From: Euglena gracilis
Taxonomy: Eukaryota > Euglenida > Euglenophyceae > Euglenales
Length of the DNA stretch: 64,000 nt
Assembly: GCA_039621445.1 (NCBI GenBank)
Contig: CP154957.1
Coordinates: forward strand, 44,255,503-44,319,502
Reading direction: 5' to 3'
Made by a program: the position numbers and the translations under genes. Below, piece by piece: positions 23,001-35,000 of this stretch (position 1 is the first letter of the stretch; each line of letters opens with the position of its first letter). The notes under the pieces were generated by a model. It was not told the origin of the DNA. It ran no database searches and saw only the letters and a program-made list of their open reading frames with translations.

Positions 23001-26000
23001 TGGGAGAGGCCGGTGGGGGCGGGGCAGACCCTGGGGGGTTCAAGGCAGTGGTGGCGGTGGCCGGGGGCGACGCTTCGCCATTGCTCCATCCGGTGGTCCG
23101 GCCACGCCGCCGGCCTCGGCCGCCACTGCGGCTCCGACTCCGACTCCGGCTGCGGCTGCGGCTGCCCCCAGGGCCCCCTCGGCCCCCGCGCTCTTGTCTT
23201 CTGTTGCCACACAGCAACATTGCCAGATATTCGTATGGTGTCGTTAGGACAAGTTTTTGAGTCACAAAAACAATTTGATGCCCACAGGTGACCCGCAACT
23301 TGCCACCATGGGGCTCACACCGGATGACCAGTCACGTTTGCAACACGGGTGGAGGTAACTGCTAAAACTGCCGGGAAACAGGACGATTAACACACAGGTC
23401 TTCCAAAAGCTCTGCAACGGTCACTGAAGAGACGTCGGGGGTCATCGAAGCCCAATTCCGTCTTCAAAAGCCCGGAAAGAGGTGAAGGGGTGCCGTATTA
23501 TGGAAGGGTGCAAATGACCCCCGCCTCGGGTCGCCAACCTTAAATTTATTCTGAATCTAAACCTGAATCTGCACTCCATGAGGCACCCACTGGAACTGGC
23601 TCGCTCTTGGAGATAATCATCCACCCAAAGAACTGTCCAACTGGAGCCAACAGTGCCCTCTTTCGATGCGTTGGGCCCCACTTGGGCAGGCTAATCTAAC
23701 AAAGCTGACTGGGAGTGATGAGAATCCGAACCCCAACATTATCTTGACCTTCAGGTAACCTCAGCAAATTCATTCTGTTCTTACAACTGTCAGCTGGAAT
23801 TTGGCCGACGACAAATGGAGTTCCAAACCAGCTGGTCCATTGCAGGGATCCTCACACTTCCGTGCTGGCCGAGGCCAAAATGTATCCGTGATTTTCCGTG
23901 ATTTTCCGTGATTTTCCGTGAATTTTCTGTTTCCGGAAAAGGTCAAAAGCCACATTCCTTGACGACCTTTGTCAAAATTTCTGAAAACGCTTTCTTCAAA
24001 ACGGCCGCAGAATCAGACACAAAAGCAATGACGTTGCTTGGAACAATCCCCATGCTGCCCCAGCCTCGACAACATCTGAAGCCAATTCGAGTGCTCAACG
24101 TAGATCTTCCTTTGCAAATTTTGGTGGCCCTTGCATACCACCAAAATGTTTATGATCGCATGCCCAGAACTGCCAGTCCATTCATCAGTTCCTGTCCACA
24201 CCTGCATATGAAAAACGTACAGGAGGTCAACCCCTAAATGGGTGAAATTATGGTTTTGGCAACCCCTAAATGGGTTGCCAAAACCCTGTCAGCAGACCGC
24301 TATAGCGATTGACCCTTCTGGATGCAGCCTGGGCGGAAAGGTGGAAGGTCATCTTCTGAATATGCAAAAACCCACACACGGAGGCGCAAACTGCCCATGA
24401 TAAAAATGACTGAAGTGGCATCCAAAATGCCCAAAAAATACTGCAAAAAAAGGCCAAAATTTTCGAGTTATATATGTTAGCAGAAATTTTCCGACCATTT
24501 CGGTTGCAAAGCAGATGAAGCGGAAAACCGCTTCGATGATTTCCGAAATTTATTTTTTAGCAGATTCACACGTAAATGCGATTAAGCAAAAAGGTTTTAG
24601 AAAAACTACTACATCCACAAACGATGACCGATGTCATCTCTCCATGAAACACACAGATACAGAAAGACAATACATATGTAGCAAAAACCCGTGTGAACGT
24701 AAGACAGAAGCACAACGAAGAAAATAAAGTAAACTGTCTAATGAAGCGGAATACCGCTTCATATGACATCCTTGGTCGTGATGTCAACGGAAGGTCAAAT
24801 GAATCAGTTGTAACAGAAATACGCTTACATTTATGCTGTGTCAGATAAAAAGGAGGAGAGACCACGTTGAACATTCGTGATTCACTCTGCCTGACACCGA
24901 CGTTGGCTACCGTCGGTGTCGGTTCTTCCTGTGGGCTGCCGTGGCCGCAAGCGGCGGAAGCAGGCACCCGGCAGCCCCGTGGCTCCCCGCCTTGTACTGT
25001 TTGAGTCAGAATGGTTTTAAACCTAGACTGACTGTATAAATAAGATATGAGGTTCGTGGTACACTTGGCGGTTTGGTGGTTGTGTACCTTGCGGAACAAA
25101 TGCATAGGGCCTCAAAAACGGATAGGGAACACAAAGGAAGCGGTTCTCCGCTTCCTTTACACATAATGGACACAATTTCATTAAAAAGGGGAGAGGCTGG
25201 ACCGGGTCCAATTCACTTCCCCGGACCCCCAAACGGTGCCCAGCCGTCAGGGGTTCGGTTACGGCTTTTGCTGGACCAGGCAGGCGATCGTACAATCCAG
25301 GCTCCCCAGTCATCTCAATACATAAACGTTACGAAGCGTATGGTGCATGTCACTAAATGCACTTTGTGGTACAGTTAAACGTTAAACGGTTAACCACATC
25401 GCGGATTGAATTCCAATAATGACAAAACCACACAAGAATCATTGATGGAACGTACATGAAGCGGCTTTCCGCTTCGTTTTGAGGAAGAGACCAATGTGCT
25501 TAATGTCACTCGCGAGCTTCGTAACTGTTTACCGGTTGCATGTACCACGAACGGAGGAGCAATGGGAATGTTAGCATCCACATGAAAGAACGTGGTTACA
25601 GTGCTGGATCCAAGCCAAGATTGGTCCACAGCACATCGTTGTGCACGCCTCTTACCGTTTGATACACTGCTGAGTTCATCGAGTCCATGAGAAGTCCTCT
25701 GCGAACATGACCTTGGCGGAGTTTTTAACAGCAAACCGCTGACAGAAGACACCTCTATATTTAACCGCACATAAAATGAAGCGGAAAACCGCTTCACCTA
25801 CGCCTGAAATCGCGATCATGTCTGTTCATACCGAGTACTGTGACCACCAAGTACTGCATTAATCAAACCGCACGCATTCAGGTGGTTTACCTGAACGTGC
25901 TCTACGGGCTGCCGCCGGCAATGGCCAGCAAAGGCCGTATGTGGCGGAGACTGCCCACCCCCTCCATGTACTGTCTGTGGTTCCCTACCAGTGACAGCCT

Positions 26001-29000
26001 CCTTTTTTTGCTTTTACAGGAGGCAGCGGGAATCCGCTTCATATGAAGCCACAAGCGTGGGTAGCGACTGTGATCACCCAGGCAGTCGGGTTCATCGGTA
26101 CAGAGATTGAACGCAGTGTGCTGGAGGATGTTCGCTTTCTGGTGTAAGTCACATTGGACAGCTGGAGAAAGATGGGACGTACGTCAGTGTATATACCGAG
26201 ATCAAGATACTACATACGCCCGTGATGTTGCGATGGTGGAGTAGTGACTGTGATCACGGCAGGCAGTCAAGCAAATGTGGGTAGTGACTGTGATCACCCA
26301 GGCAGTTGCACAGAAAATAAACAGGTATAAATTTTAAAATGAGGCAGAATAGGAAGCGTTTTTCCGCTTCAAAAAAAATGGCAGAAAAAATACGTAAATC
26401 CAACCCTACGTTTCTGAATCGCGAGGTTTCTAACCTCAGGTACTAACATGGCAGTTGTACCACCAACCACATCAATTCAGCACAACCTCCCAGGTACTCC
26501 TGTTTGAGGAAGGATTTTACCTGACATCGCGCTCTGGATGCGCCCAATTTAAGAGACCAACGTCCTGTTGCACCCCCCCCCCGTTTATAAATTTAAAGAC
26601 ACCTGCCAAACAGCACCAAAAATCAACAAACGCTGGTTATGAAGCGGAAAAACGCTTCATATGTGAAACAGTAACCGATCATAAAAACATAATTTTTCTG
26701 TTTCCCATTCAAGCGGTTTTCCGCTTCGTTTTCATTTTAAGAAAATTTTATTCACTTTGCATTGGTATTCCCTTAGGCATGCTTCTTCTGGTGTCGATTT
26801 TGGTAACCTGTGCATGAATTTGAAGCGGAATGTCATTTTTACCGCTTCCTATATTTTGTGTTTATTATTTTTCCCCTTTTGCAGGGGGGATCGTCTTCCT
26901 CTGCCTCTGGCGGCAGCCGACATGAGGTGTGTATTTGCACTTTATTGCTGTCTTTGAATTTTCTGTAGGGTTTTCGTTCATTTATACTAAATTTCAAAAT
27001 TTAAGTGGCATTTTAGCTTGTTTTTGGTATTTTTAAAACTTCGTTACTGCAAGCCAAACATCCAATCAGAAATGGCCGAAATCGGTACCTCTTCAAAAAA
27101 ACAGGCCATTTTAGGAAGCGTTTTTCCGCTTCCTTTTCCGCTTCGAGCGGGTTTAAATTTTTGGGCAGTTTATGCCTCCTAAGACACACCCTTAACTTGT
27201 GTGTAATTCTGGAGATCACCTCTGATGCTTTTTGTGGTCTAATATTGTGACCGGGAGACCAGAATGGAGGAAAGTGGCCACAAAACCATCTGTGATTGTC
27301 TGGGTTTTGGTTCTTCACCGACTCCCGAAAATCCAACTGCTTCAGGGGTGTCCTGGCCAGGAAGAAAAATAATAAAAATGATAAATGCATGATTATGTAA
27401 AAACAAACACACATTCGGCCACAGCAACAAATGAATTTTCCACATTTGCAACATAAGGGCCCGGTTCAAACATTCAAACATTCAAAAAAGACGCAAATTT
27501 TTTTTCGGAACCTCCACCTCATCCGTGAATTTCCGTGATTTTCCGTGATTTCCAGGAAAATGGCCTTCCGCCCATTTTCGTGATCCTCCGTGAATTTCCG
27601 AGAATTTCCTTTTCAGGAAATGTGAGGATCCCTGATAGTCTATTGACCAGTCGGTCAACTCGCCACTCCGATGAAGGCGCGACATAGTGATGGCATTAAC
27701 CTGCGCATATGAAAGCAACCTTCAAAAACAAAGGATTTTGCTTTTTCTGCGCCTTCTGAACAGTTGGACACGAAGGAATTGAAAACTGGTCGATCGACCT
27801 ACCTCCCCCCCTCCAAGCCCAATGAACACTGAGGTGACAATCCAGACGGTCCGAACGGGGGGCGTTCATTGGACATGGGTGTTCACTAATTCTGTCACCT
27901 TCTGAGTGTAACCTTGAAACGGGCATAAACAGTGCACGCGTAATCGTTTAACAATGAACGGCAAATGCATATTCGTTTGTTTTCAGACGGTCAAACGGAA
28001 AGCTGGCGAAGCGACAAAGAATGAAGAGCGGCGACCTCCCTCCTTTGATCCCTCCCTTGATCCCTCCCTGACCGACAACAAAGGAATATTTCCTTGCCGA
28101 CGCAAAAAAAATATATGGTGACAATCTAGACGGTCCGAACACCCCCTGTTCATTGGGCAAGGGTGTTCATTGGGCTTGGGGGGGGGGAGCATCATTGGTT
28201 GATTTGGTTGGGGAGCCGGCTGCAACCCAACTAAAACCAAACATATCTGCCAAGACAATTCTGGTGATGATCAAGGACCATGGCGGCTGGCCGCCTGCCA
28301 AACTCCCAGCTCACCTCTTTTCTCAAGCGAGGAAGGGGGGGACCCATGCAAAGAGGGACCCTGTGCACGGCTGCGGCTACGACGGTCCCCTTTGCTGCGG
28401 CTGCGGCTTTCCTTCCGAGCGCTACGGGACTTTGGCTGCCCCCGACCACCACTGCGGCTGTGGGCGCACTACTGCCTTGGTTTGCCATCCCCATCGTGTG
28501 CCCGCAGGTTCACATCATGCATCCCGCACCTCCTGTAACTCCTGCAATAAAAATAATACTAGCATGGGACCTCCCCAAGTGCAGGAATAACCTTTTTCAG
28601 CGAGCATAGAGCGTTTCTTGTTCCATATTTTACAGATGCCGTTGTGGCATACCTTGCCAAAAAGGTGGAAATTAGACCCTTCATGAGAAACCAACGCAAA
28701 AAGGGGCCTTGTACATGGCTAAAAAATACTTTTCCTGGTCAGTTTTGCATGTTAGCATGCAAAGTTGAAAGCCATTGTACATGGACTGCCCACCCATGGG
28801 AAGTTGTCAGCTTGGTTGAAACTTTCTAAAATAACGAGTCACCTGTTATGGGGCCAATTGATAGATTCCTGCGAAGAGGTGATGACCCCACCAATGTACC
28901 AATGTGAACTGACGCCCATTTCAGGCGTCGATTTCTACCCAAAACTTCAAACCTCCCCTAGTGGCAAAAAAAACAACATTGAAGTTGTTCTTGGTCATGC

Positions 29001-32000
29001 ATTTACAAAGTTTGACAAAAATTTGCTGAAAATTCCATGATTTTGTTGGCCCAAAATTTATTCTTCACATATCAACTCAGCAGGTACCAGGTGACAGCCC
29101 AGGTGAGAATTTCCAAAAGCAAACGGCAGTGTATAGTACGCGAGGGTTACTGACAATGAGACCCACAATGGAGGAGAAGTGCGGTCACGGCTCCGGCTAT
29201 TCCAAATCGACTTCACCTTCGTCTCACTGGCTTCATCCAATGGCTGCATCAGAGCGGAGCCCCCCCCCCCCCCCCGACAATACTGAAGGTTTTTGGGTTT
29301 TGGGTCCGAAATGAAATCAGGGAGGTTATTCTTCGGAAATTAGAAATGTATTTTGGAAAACAGAAAATCATTTTCTGTAAATTTACCTTTCCAGCACAAC
29401 TTATAATACACAACGCACAGCATTGAAAAAAAAAACACAGAAAACAAAAACTTTCACACAAATCCTGGAAAAGGTGCGCACTTCCTCGGCAACAAATACA
29501 AAAAAAAATTGCACCTTTTTCTCAAGTACGTGTAGTGGAACACCTGAAGTAGTGGCGGGGAGGGGATTCTCCACCCAATCACACCCTGGGCTGGCCGACC
29601 AGAGAGATCAGTTTTTAAGAAACACCGCACCTTCACATTTCAGCTGGCAAAGTATTGTTTCTTCACAAATAATGCATATGTGCTGAAAATGATACCCAAA
29701 AGACCCACATGAGACCATTGTTTGGGATGGATAATTGCCCTCTTTTGTGGTCGATTTGGGGCTGGGGGTGGACTTGACCGGGGGGGGGGGGGCATTTGGG
29801 AGAACACTTAGCTTTTTAAAGGAATGTCAGACAAAGCCCTGATGGGGGAGAATGAGGGGAGGCAGCGGCATCAGGGGAAAAAATACATTCTCAAATGAAG
29901 ATGAAAAATGGGATAAACCCCATATGTGCCTGCCCCCCTCAGGATTGTGGCAAATCGACTCCATGGTCTGATAGATTCCAATGTGCAAGAGGACTGTCTC
30001 AACTGCGTTTCTGAACTGCATACATCTCCTCAGGTAAAACTCCCTTCCAATGTCCCCTCTAGCTGGTGGCAAACTTCTTTTTGAGGATGATACTCCTTAC
30101 CCCCCTCCCGAACCTATAACTGCCCCCCCCCTGGAGGGAGGGGGGGGGACGCAACATGGATCCTCAAAAAACGCGACGCAAAAAAAAGCAAATAAAAATC
30201 ACAAATAAACACAAAAAAAACAAAAAAACCCAATTCACAAATAAACACAAAAAAAACAAAAAAAACCGCAAATTGCATGTGAAATCCTTTGGGAGCTCCC
30301 TTGGTATGTACAATTTTCCACTGGAGAGGACTTAGAAAAATTTTGGCTCCACCAGGGAAATTTCCATTTTGCATGAAAATAAGCATTTTGTGGACCAAAA
30401 AAATGCAAAGAAATGACAAATTTTTTGATTTTGGGGGGGGGGACTAGGACCAAAACAAGGACCTTTTCATACTAAAAAATTTTTCAGCAAAAATCCAAAA
30501 ATCGCCAGGAAAAAAAGCAAAAAAAAACACACAAAACTCAAATTTTACCAAAAGAAACCGCAAAAAAAAGCATTCGTCCCCCCCCCCCCCGATGGAGGGC
30601 CAACCATCGAACTGAATCGTGTCATATCTGCAGGTGCCAAACCCAACCCCCTTCCCCCACACCCCACTCACCATGGGCTGGCCGCGACTCCGGCTGCGGC
30701 TGCGGCTCCGACTGACGCTCCGCGACCCCTTGCTGCGCCCCGCGCCGCCGCGCCGGCCGCCTGCGCCTCCGCCACCCGTCCGACTGGTACGCTCCCCCTT
30801 GGCCTCCGGGCTGCGGCTCCGCTGCTTTGCAGTCCGGGATGAGGTGGCGGCGGCACCCGCTGGGGTCCGTTTCTCAGCCGCAGGCGGCGGGGCCGGGGTT
30901 GGGGCGGGGGCGGCGGCGGGGGTCCGCTTGTCGGCCGCGGGCGCTGTCGCTGCCGGGGCTGGCGGAGCGGGGGTCGGGGCGAGGGCAGCGGGGAGACAGC
31001 GCTCGGGGTGGGCAAGGGCGTCGCGCACGCGGCCCACCTTGGCGGGCGGCAGCAGCTCGCGCTGCTCCCAGAGGGCGACCACCTTCGCCACCTTGTCGCG
31101 GTTGTCGGCGGAGTTCTGGTGCACCGCCACCGCGACGACTTCCGCCATTTGGTCCTGCCCGCAGGGCCCCAATGCTTGAACGGGGGGTCCAGCACACCGA
31201 CACGCACAGGAAACGCAAATGCCAGCACATAAAAAAAAGCCCATCGGCTGAAGTGGGGTCCCCGAAGGCAAACGGCAGATGCAGAAACAAAACCATTTGC
31301 TAATTTTTATCCCTTCGGCCAGACTGCCCCCGCCAGAACCTTTCTCTTTAGCAGCCTAAATCGCCCCTTTTGTGTGCACTGTTGTGCATATGTGCAAGGC
31401 TTTTTTCTCAGTGCGAGTTGCCCAAATTATCCCGGACTTCCTGTGCATCCCCTTCCGTAGCTGTGCCGGCAGACGCTGCAGCACCCCAACACCATGCCCT
31501 TCCTCGCCCACCACATTGCCCAGGCGGGGGTCGGGGGTGTGGGAATGGCAGTCCACATATTCCTTGTCAGGGCATGCCTCTGCCTCCATGGAGTCATGGA
31601 GGGCTCCGTCCTGGAGATCATTGAGAGCCCCATCAAGGTGTGCCTGTTCTTGAGTCTACTCCTTCGGGGAAAAAAAAAATCATTGTTCTGCAAAGGTTGT
31701 TTGTGTCACTGCGGTCAGTGTAAATCAGCCGAATAGTGCCACTGGTGCCGTGTCCGGACGTCACACTGACGTGACAGGGGTGGGTCAGCCGCCTCCCTCC
31801 AAAGTAGTGGACCCCCAAGCAAGGGGGCCCTGCGCGGAACACGTCCAGGAGGGCTCGCATCTCCCGCTTCAGGGCGTGGTGCATCACGTCGCTCATGAGG
31901 TACACGAGGTGGACCCGCTTCGCCCCGTCCGCCCCCTGGCGGAGGCCGTCCACCGCGAGGTCCGGGCCAAGCCGAACGGTCGAGTCCTTGGGGGTGGGAG

Positions 32001-35000
32001 GTCGAGTGTCTCCATTGCTGAGGTTGCTGGAGTAGACTGAGGCGGCCTAACTACACTTTACGCTAAATGATAACTTGGCTGTGGCACAAATGTACCTCAA
32101 AAAAAAATCATGGCGCATTTCCCAGGTCCGGGTCAGTCTACATTGTTGTTCCCTGGTGTTCTAAGGGCATGATGCCATATGCCATGCAAGGCACCACGAC
32201 CGGATTTCCACAGAAACGGCACAACCATCAGGTAGGAGACAAAGGGCCGAGGAGTTGTGGGCAAGGCTTGGGCAAGGCAGCGCTGGGCTGAGGCTGGGGA
32301 CGCAGCGTGTTCCAGCAGCCAGTCCTTGGCGTTGCGGATCGACTCCTTCGTCCCCGACAGCTGCCCCAGCAGCACTGCGAACTCCGCCACCTCCGCCGCC
32401 GACAGGCTGGCACCGCGGAGGCAGGGCTGACTGCGAGTGTTGAGTAGGGGGCCCCCCAGCCCCCTCCAACACATGCATTCAGGTTTTCGACCATGTTCAC
32501 ATTGAAAAATAGAATCGAGGTTTCGGCAGGACAAATGTGCCCATTTGTCGGAAAACGCGAAAACTTTCGCTGGTGAAATGTGACCCTATCATTGCAGCTG
32601 TCAGAACAAGCAAAAAAGAATGAAATATATCCCCGATAAAAACCATAATCGATCAAAAGAGATATATCTGGCATTACGTACGTGGGTAACCACCAACTGG
32701 GGTTCTGTCAGCTGACGCTAAAGAACAATATCCTGTTTGACCCTTGAACAAGTTTGTTTTTTGGCCGTGAGAGATTTCCCAGTACTGGAGACCCTGATAC
32801 CTTCCTGTGATGAGAGGTTGGACATAATAATTGGTGAGAAATGACAAGAAAAAGAAAAGACATGAATTCTCCCATCACAAGAACCAGCAACTGGCCCAGC
32901 CCTCCTTGCAAACCTGCTGCAGCCGGAGCCTGTTGCTATGCTCTTAGGAAAGTGAAAGCTGACATCACTTCGAGGGCTGTGAAAGTGCTCGTCATTGCAG
33001 CTTGACAGGGTCCCGTGAAATGTCGAGCCCCATTTCAAGAGTGGGTTGTCAGGCACGTCGAACGGTCAGCCCTGCCTGGGGGCTGGGGCTGGGGCTGGCC
33101 GGGGTCGCTGCCGGCCGCGGGGCGGCGTTGGGGGCGGGGGTGGCCCCGGCGGTGCTGAGGCGGGTGGGGCCAGGCCTTATAGTTTTCTAAGGTGCCTTAA
33201 AAAAAACTCAAAATTCCGTAAAATGTGCCTTCGAACCGGCAGAAGTTTCCCCGACTGAGCAAAAATGAATTCGCGAAATCTCGGCAAAAAAGCAGGCCAA
33301 CTCTGGGAAGAAAATGACTTCTGGCATTGCTGGAACATTGTCCATCCCGCCAAAGCAACTAAAAAAATGGGGTTTTCGACATTTTGAAAATGGATCACGT
33401 GCATAATTAAAATCAAAAACGTTGGCGCCTCGCTCAGGTCCCCCGTGTGTATTAAACCAAGTTGGGCAGCTCTTTGCGGTAGCTGGTACCCTGTAGAGGA
33501 CAATTTATCCCGCTATTGTGCGATGCAGTTCTGCTTCGGTCGCTGGATCTGTCGTGGTTGGTTGGCCGCGGTCGGCCGCGGCCATACCAAATCATTGTTT
33601 TGGCCCGGACAGCCTTTGGACCACCCTGGGAAATGGCGCCTTATAAAACCTTAAAAGACCATGACAAATGCCTTAAAATGCCTCAAAATGTATTTAAATT
33701 TCGAAAAAATTTTGTCTTGCAAAATAACGCCTGGGCGGGGCAGAGCGGCTCCAGCGGGTCGGGAATGGCGGGCGGGGCAGCGGGGGGCAGGGCCAAGCCC
33801 CTGGGGTCGGCCCGGACCTGCAATTGGGGATTGTTGCGGCCGGTCGCGTCACAAATAAAAAAAATATGTGGAGTGGAGGATGAGGCCTGGCACAGTCACT
33901 GGTCCACTGCGGAAAAGGAGATCCATTCATGAGATCCCTTTGGGGAGGCATAGCAAACCCCAGACAAAGAGGTGGCATCACAACAGGGACTCCAATTCTG
34001 TCCCGATACATCATGGGGTGTACGGCGTGTGGGTGGTCGACGGTCGATGGGAGGAGCCTGGGCGGGGGGGCGGCTTTGGCCTTCTGCCGCTCGATTGTCT
34101 GCCGATACGTGTCCTGGTCAAGCCCCTCAAGACATTTAGGATTCCGGGGCTGTTGTAGGGATTTGCGGGTTTGTCAGGTTTTGGACACTGGAGTTGGGGT
34201 CCCGCCACTACATTTCGAACGATTTGATCAAAGGCAAATGATGCGCATGAAGTAGAAATGTAATCATCGTTCTGTGTGTGGGACTCGATTAGGGCACATG
34301 ACAATGAAAGCATGCTGCGCAGCCACAATTATTCAAATTGCCAATCGTTCTGTGGGCCACGCTCCATCGTTTAGCACAAAACAGGTTCTTTTGGTACCAC
34401 GGGTAGTCGCAAATATTGCAAATAATAATCACAAATGAGAAATGGTGGTTTGCATCATGAATAGGAGGATAATACTGAGAAAGATGATACACCACACACT
34501 TTGCTCGTCAAAAAAAAATTTTTGGGCGAAGAAAGCGTGTCCAAACAAACTCCTTGGTTTGAAATGCGAGGTACCACAAAAAGAGAAAACGACAAGGAAG
34601 CTGTGTGCATCGAGTCCTGTTACATAAAAGTAGTGACCAGCTGCAATCAAGGTCTGGCGCCCACTGGCCCAAGGTGAATTTCCTTTCATTCAACAATACA
34701 AAGCGTTCCTTTGCTATTTCCTGATTTTCTCATCCATGATGCCCAGAAAAGATGGCCTCGGAGGAAAAATGAAAAAAATATACTGCAACATGAAAACAGC
34801 GGCTCTAATGTCATTAAAACCTACAAAAAGAAATTGGGAATTGGGACGAAACAACCAAATATCTGGTACCAGAAAAAAAAAAAAGAAACCAAAACCGAAA
34901 CCAAAAAAAACACAACTTTGATCAAATTGGTGATTGATGAAGATTTTGTTGTAGTTGTGCCGTGGAAATCCACTTTTCTGGCAGTAATGCTCTTCAGCCA

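Larger units (their letters stand above)
23843..27634. mobile_element. Putative hAT-like element with hairpin array (3.8 kb)
   Basis: The left end (23843-23861) and the reverse complement of the right end (27616-27634) both begin CAGGGATCCTCACA and differ at one of 19 bases. CAGGG ends are common in hAT elements. TCCGTGATTT words are iterated just inside both ends (23886-23925 and 27520-27550). Between them lies an array of GAAGCGG hairpins. No transposase frame is seen. No 8-bp target duplication is visible (GTCCATTG versus ATAGTCTA), so the ends may belong to two separate insertions. It lies in the 23193-28314 intron of the CHERP-like gene. Confidence 0.55.

Noticed and set aside
24517-27147. 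GAAGCGG hairpins as transcription terminators or tRNA-like genes
   Set aside because: Seven-bp stems with four-base AT loops, no U tract, no cloverleaf; too many copies in one intron.
31430-31690. Open minus-strand frames between CID exons of the CHERP-like gene
   Set aside because: The conserved domain is continuous when 31157-31835 is removed as one intron, so the block is intronic.
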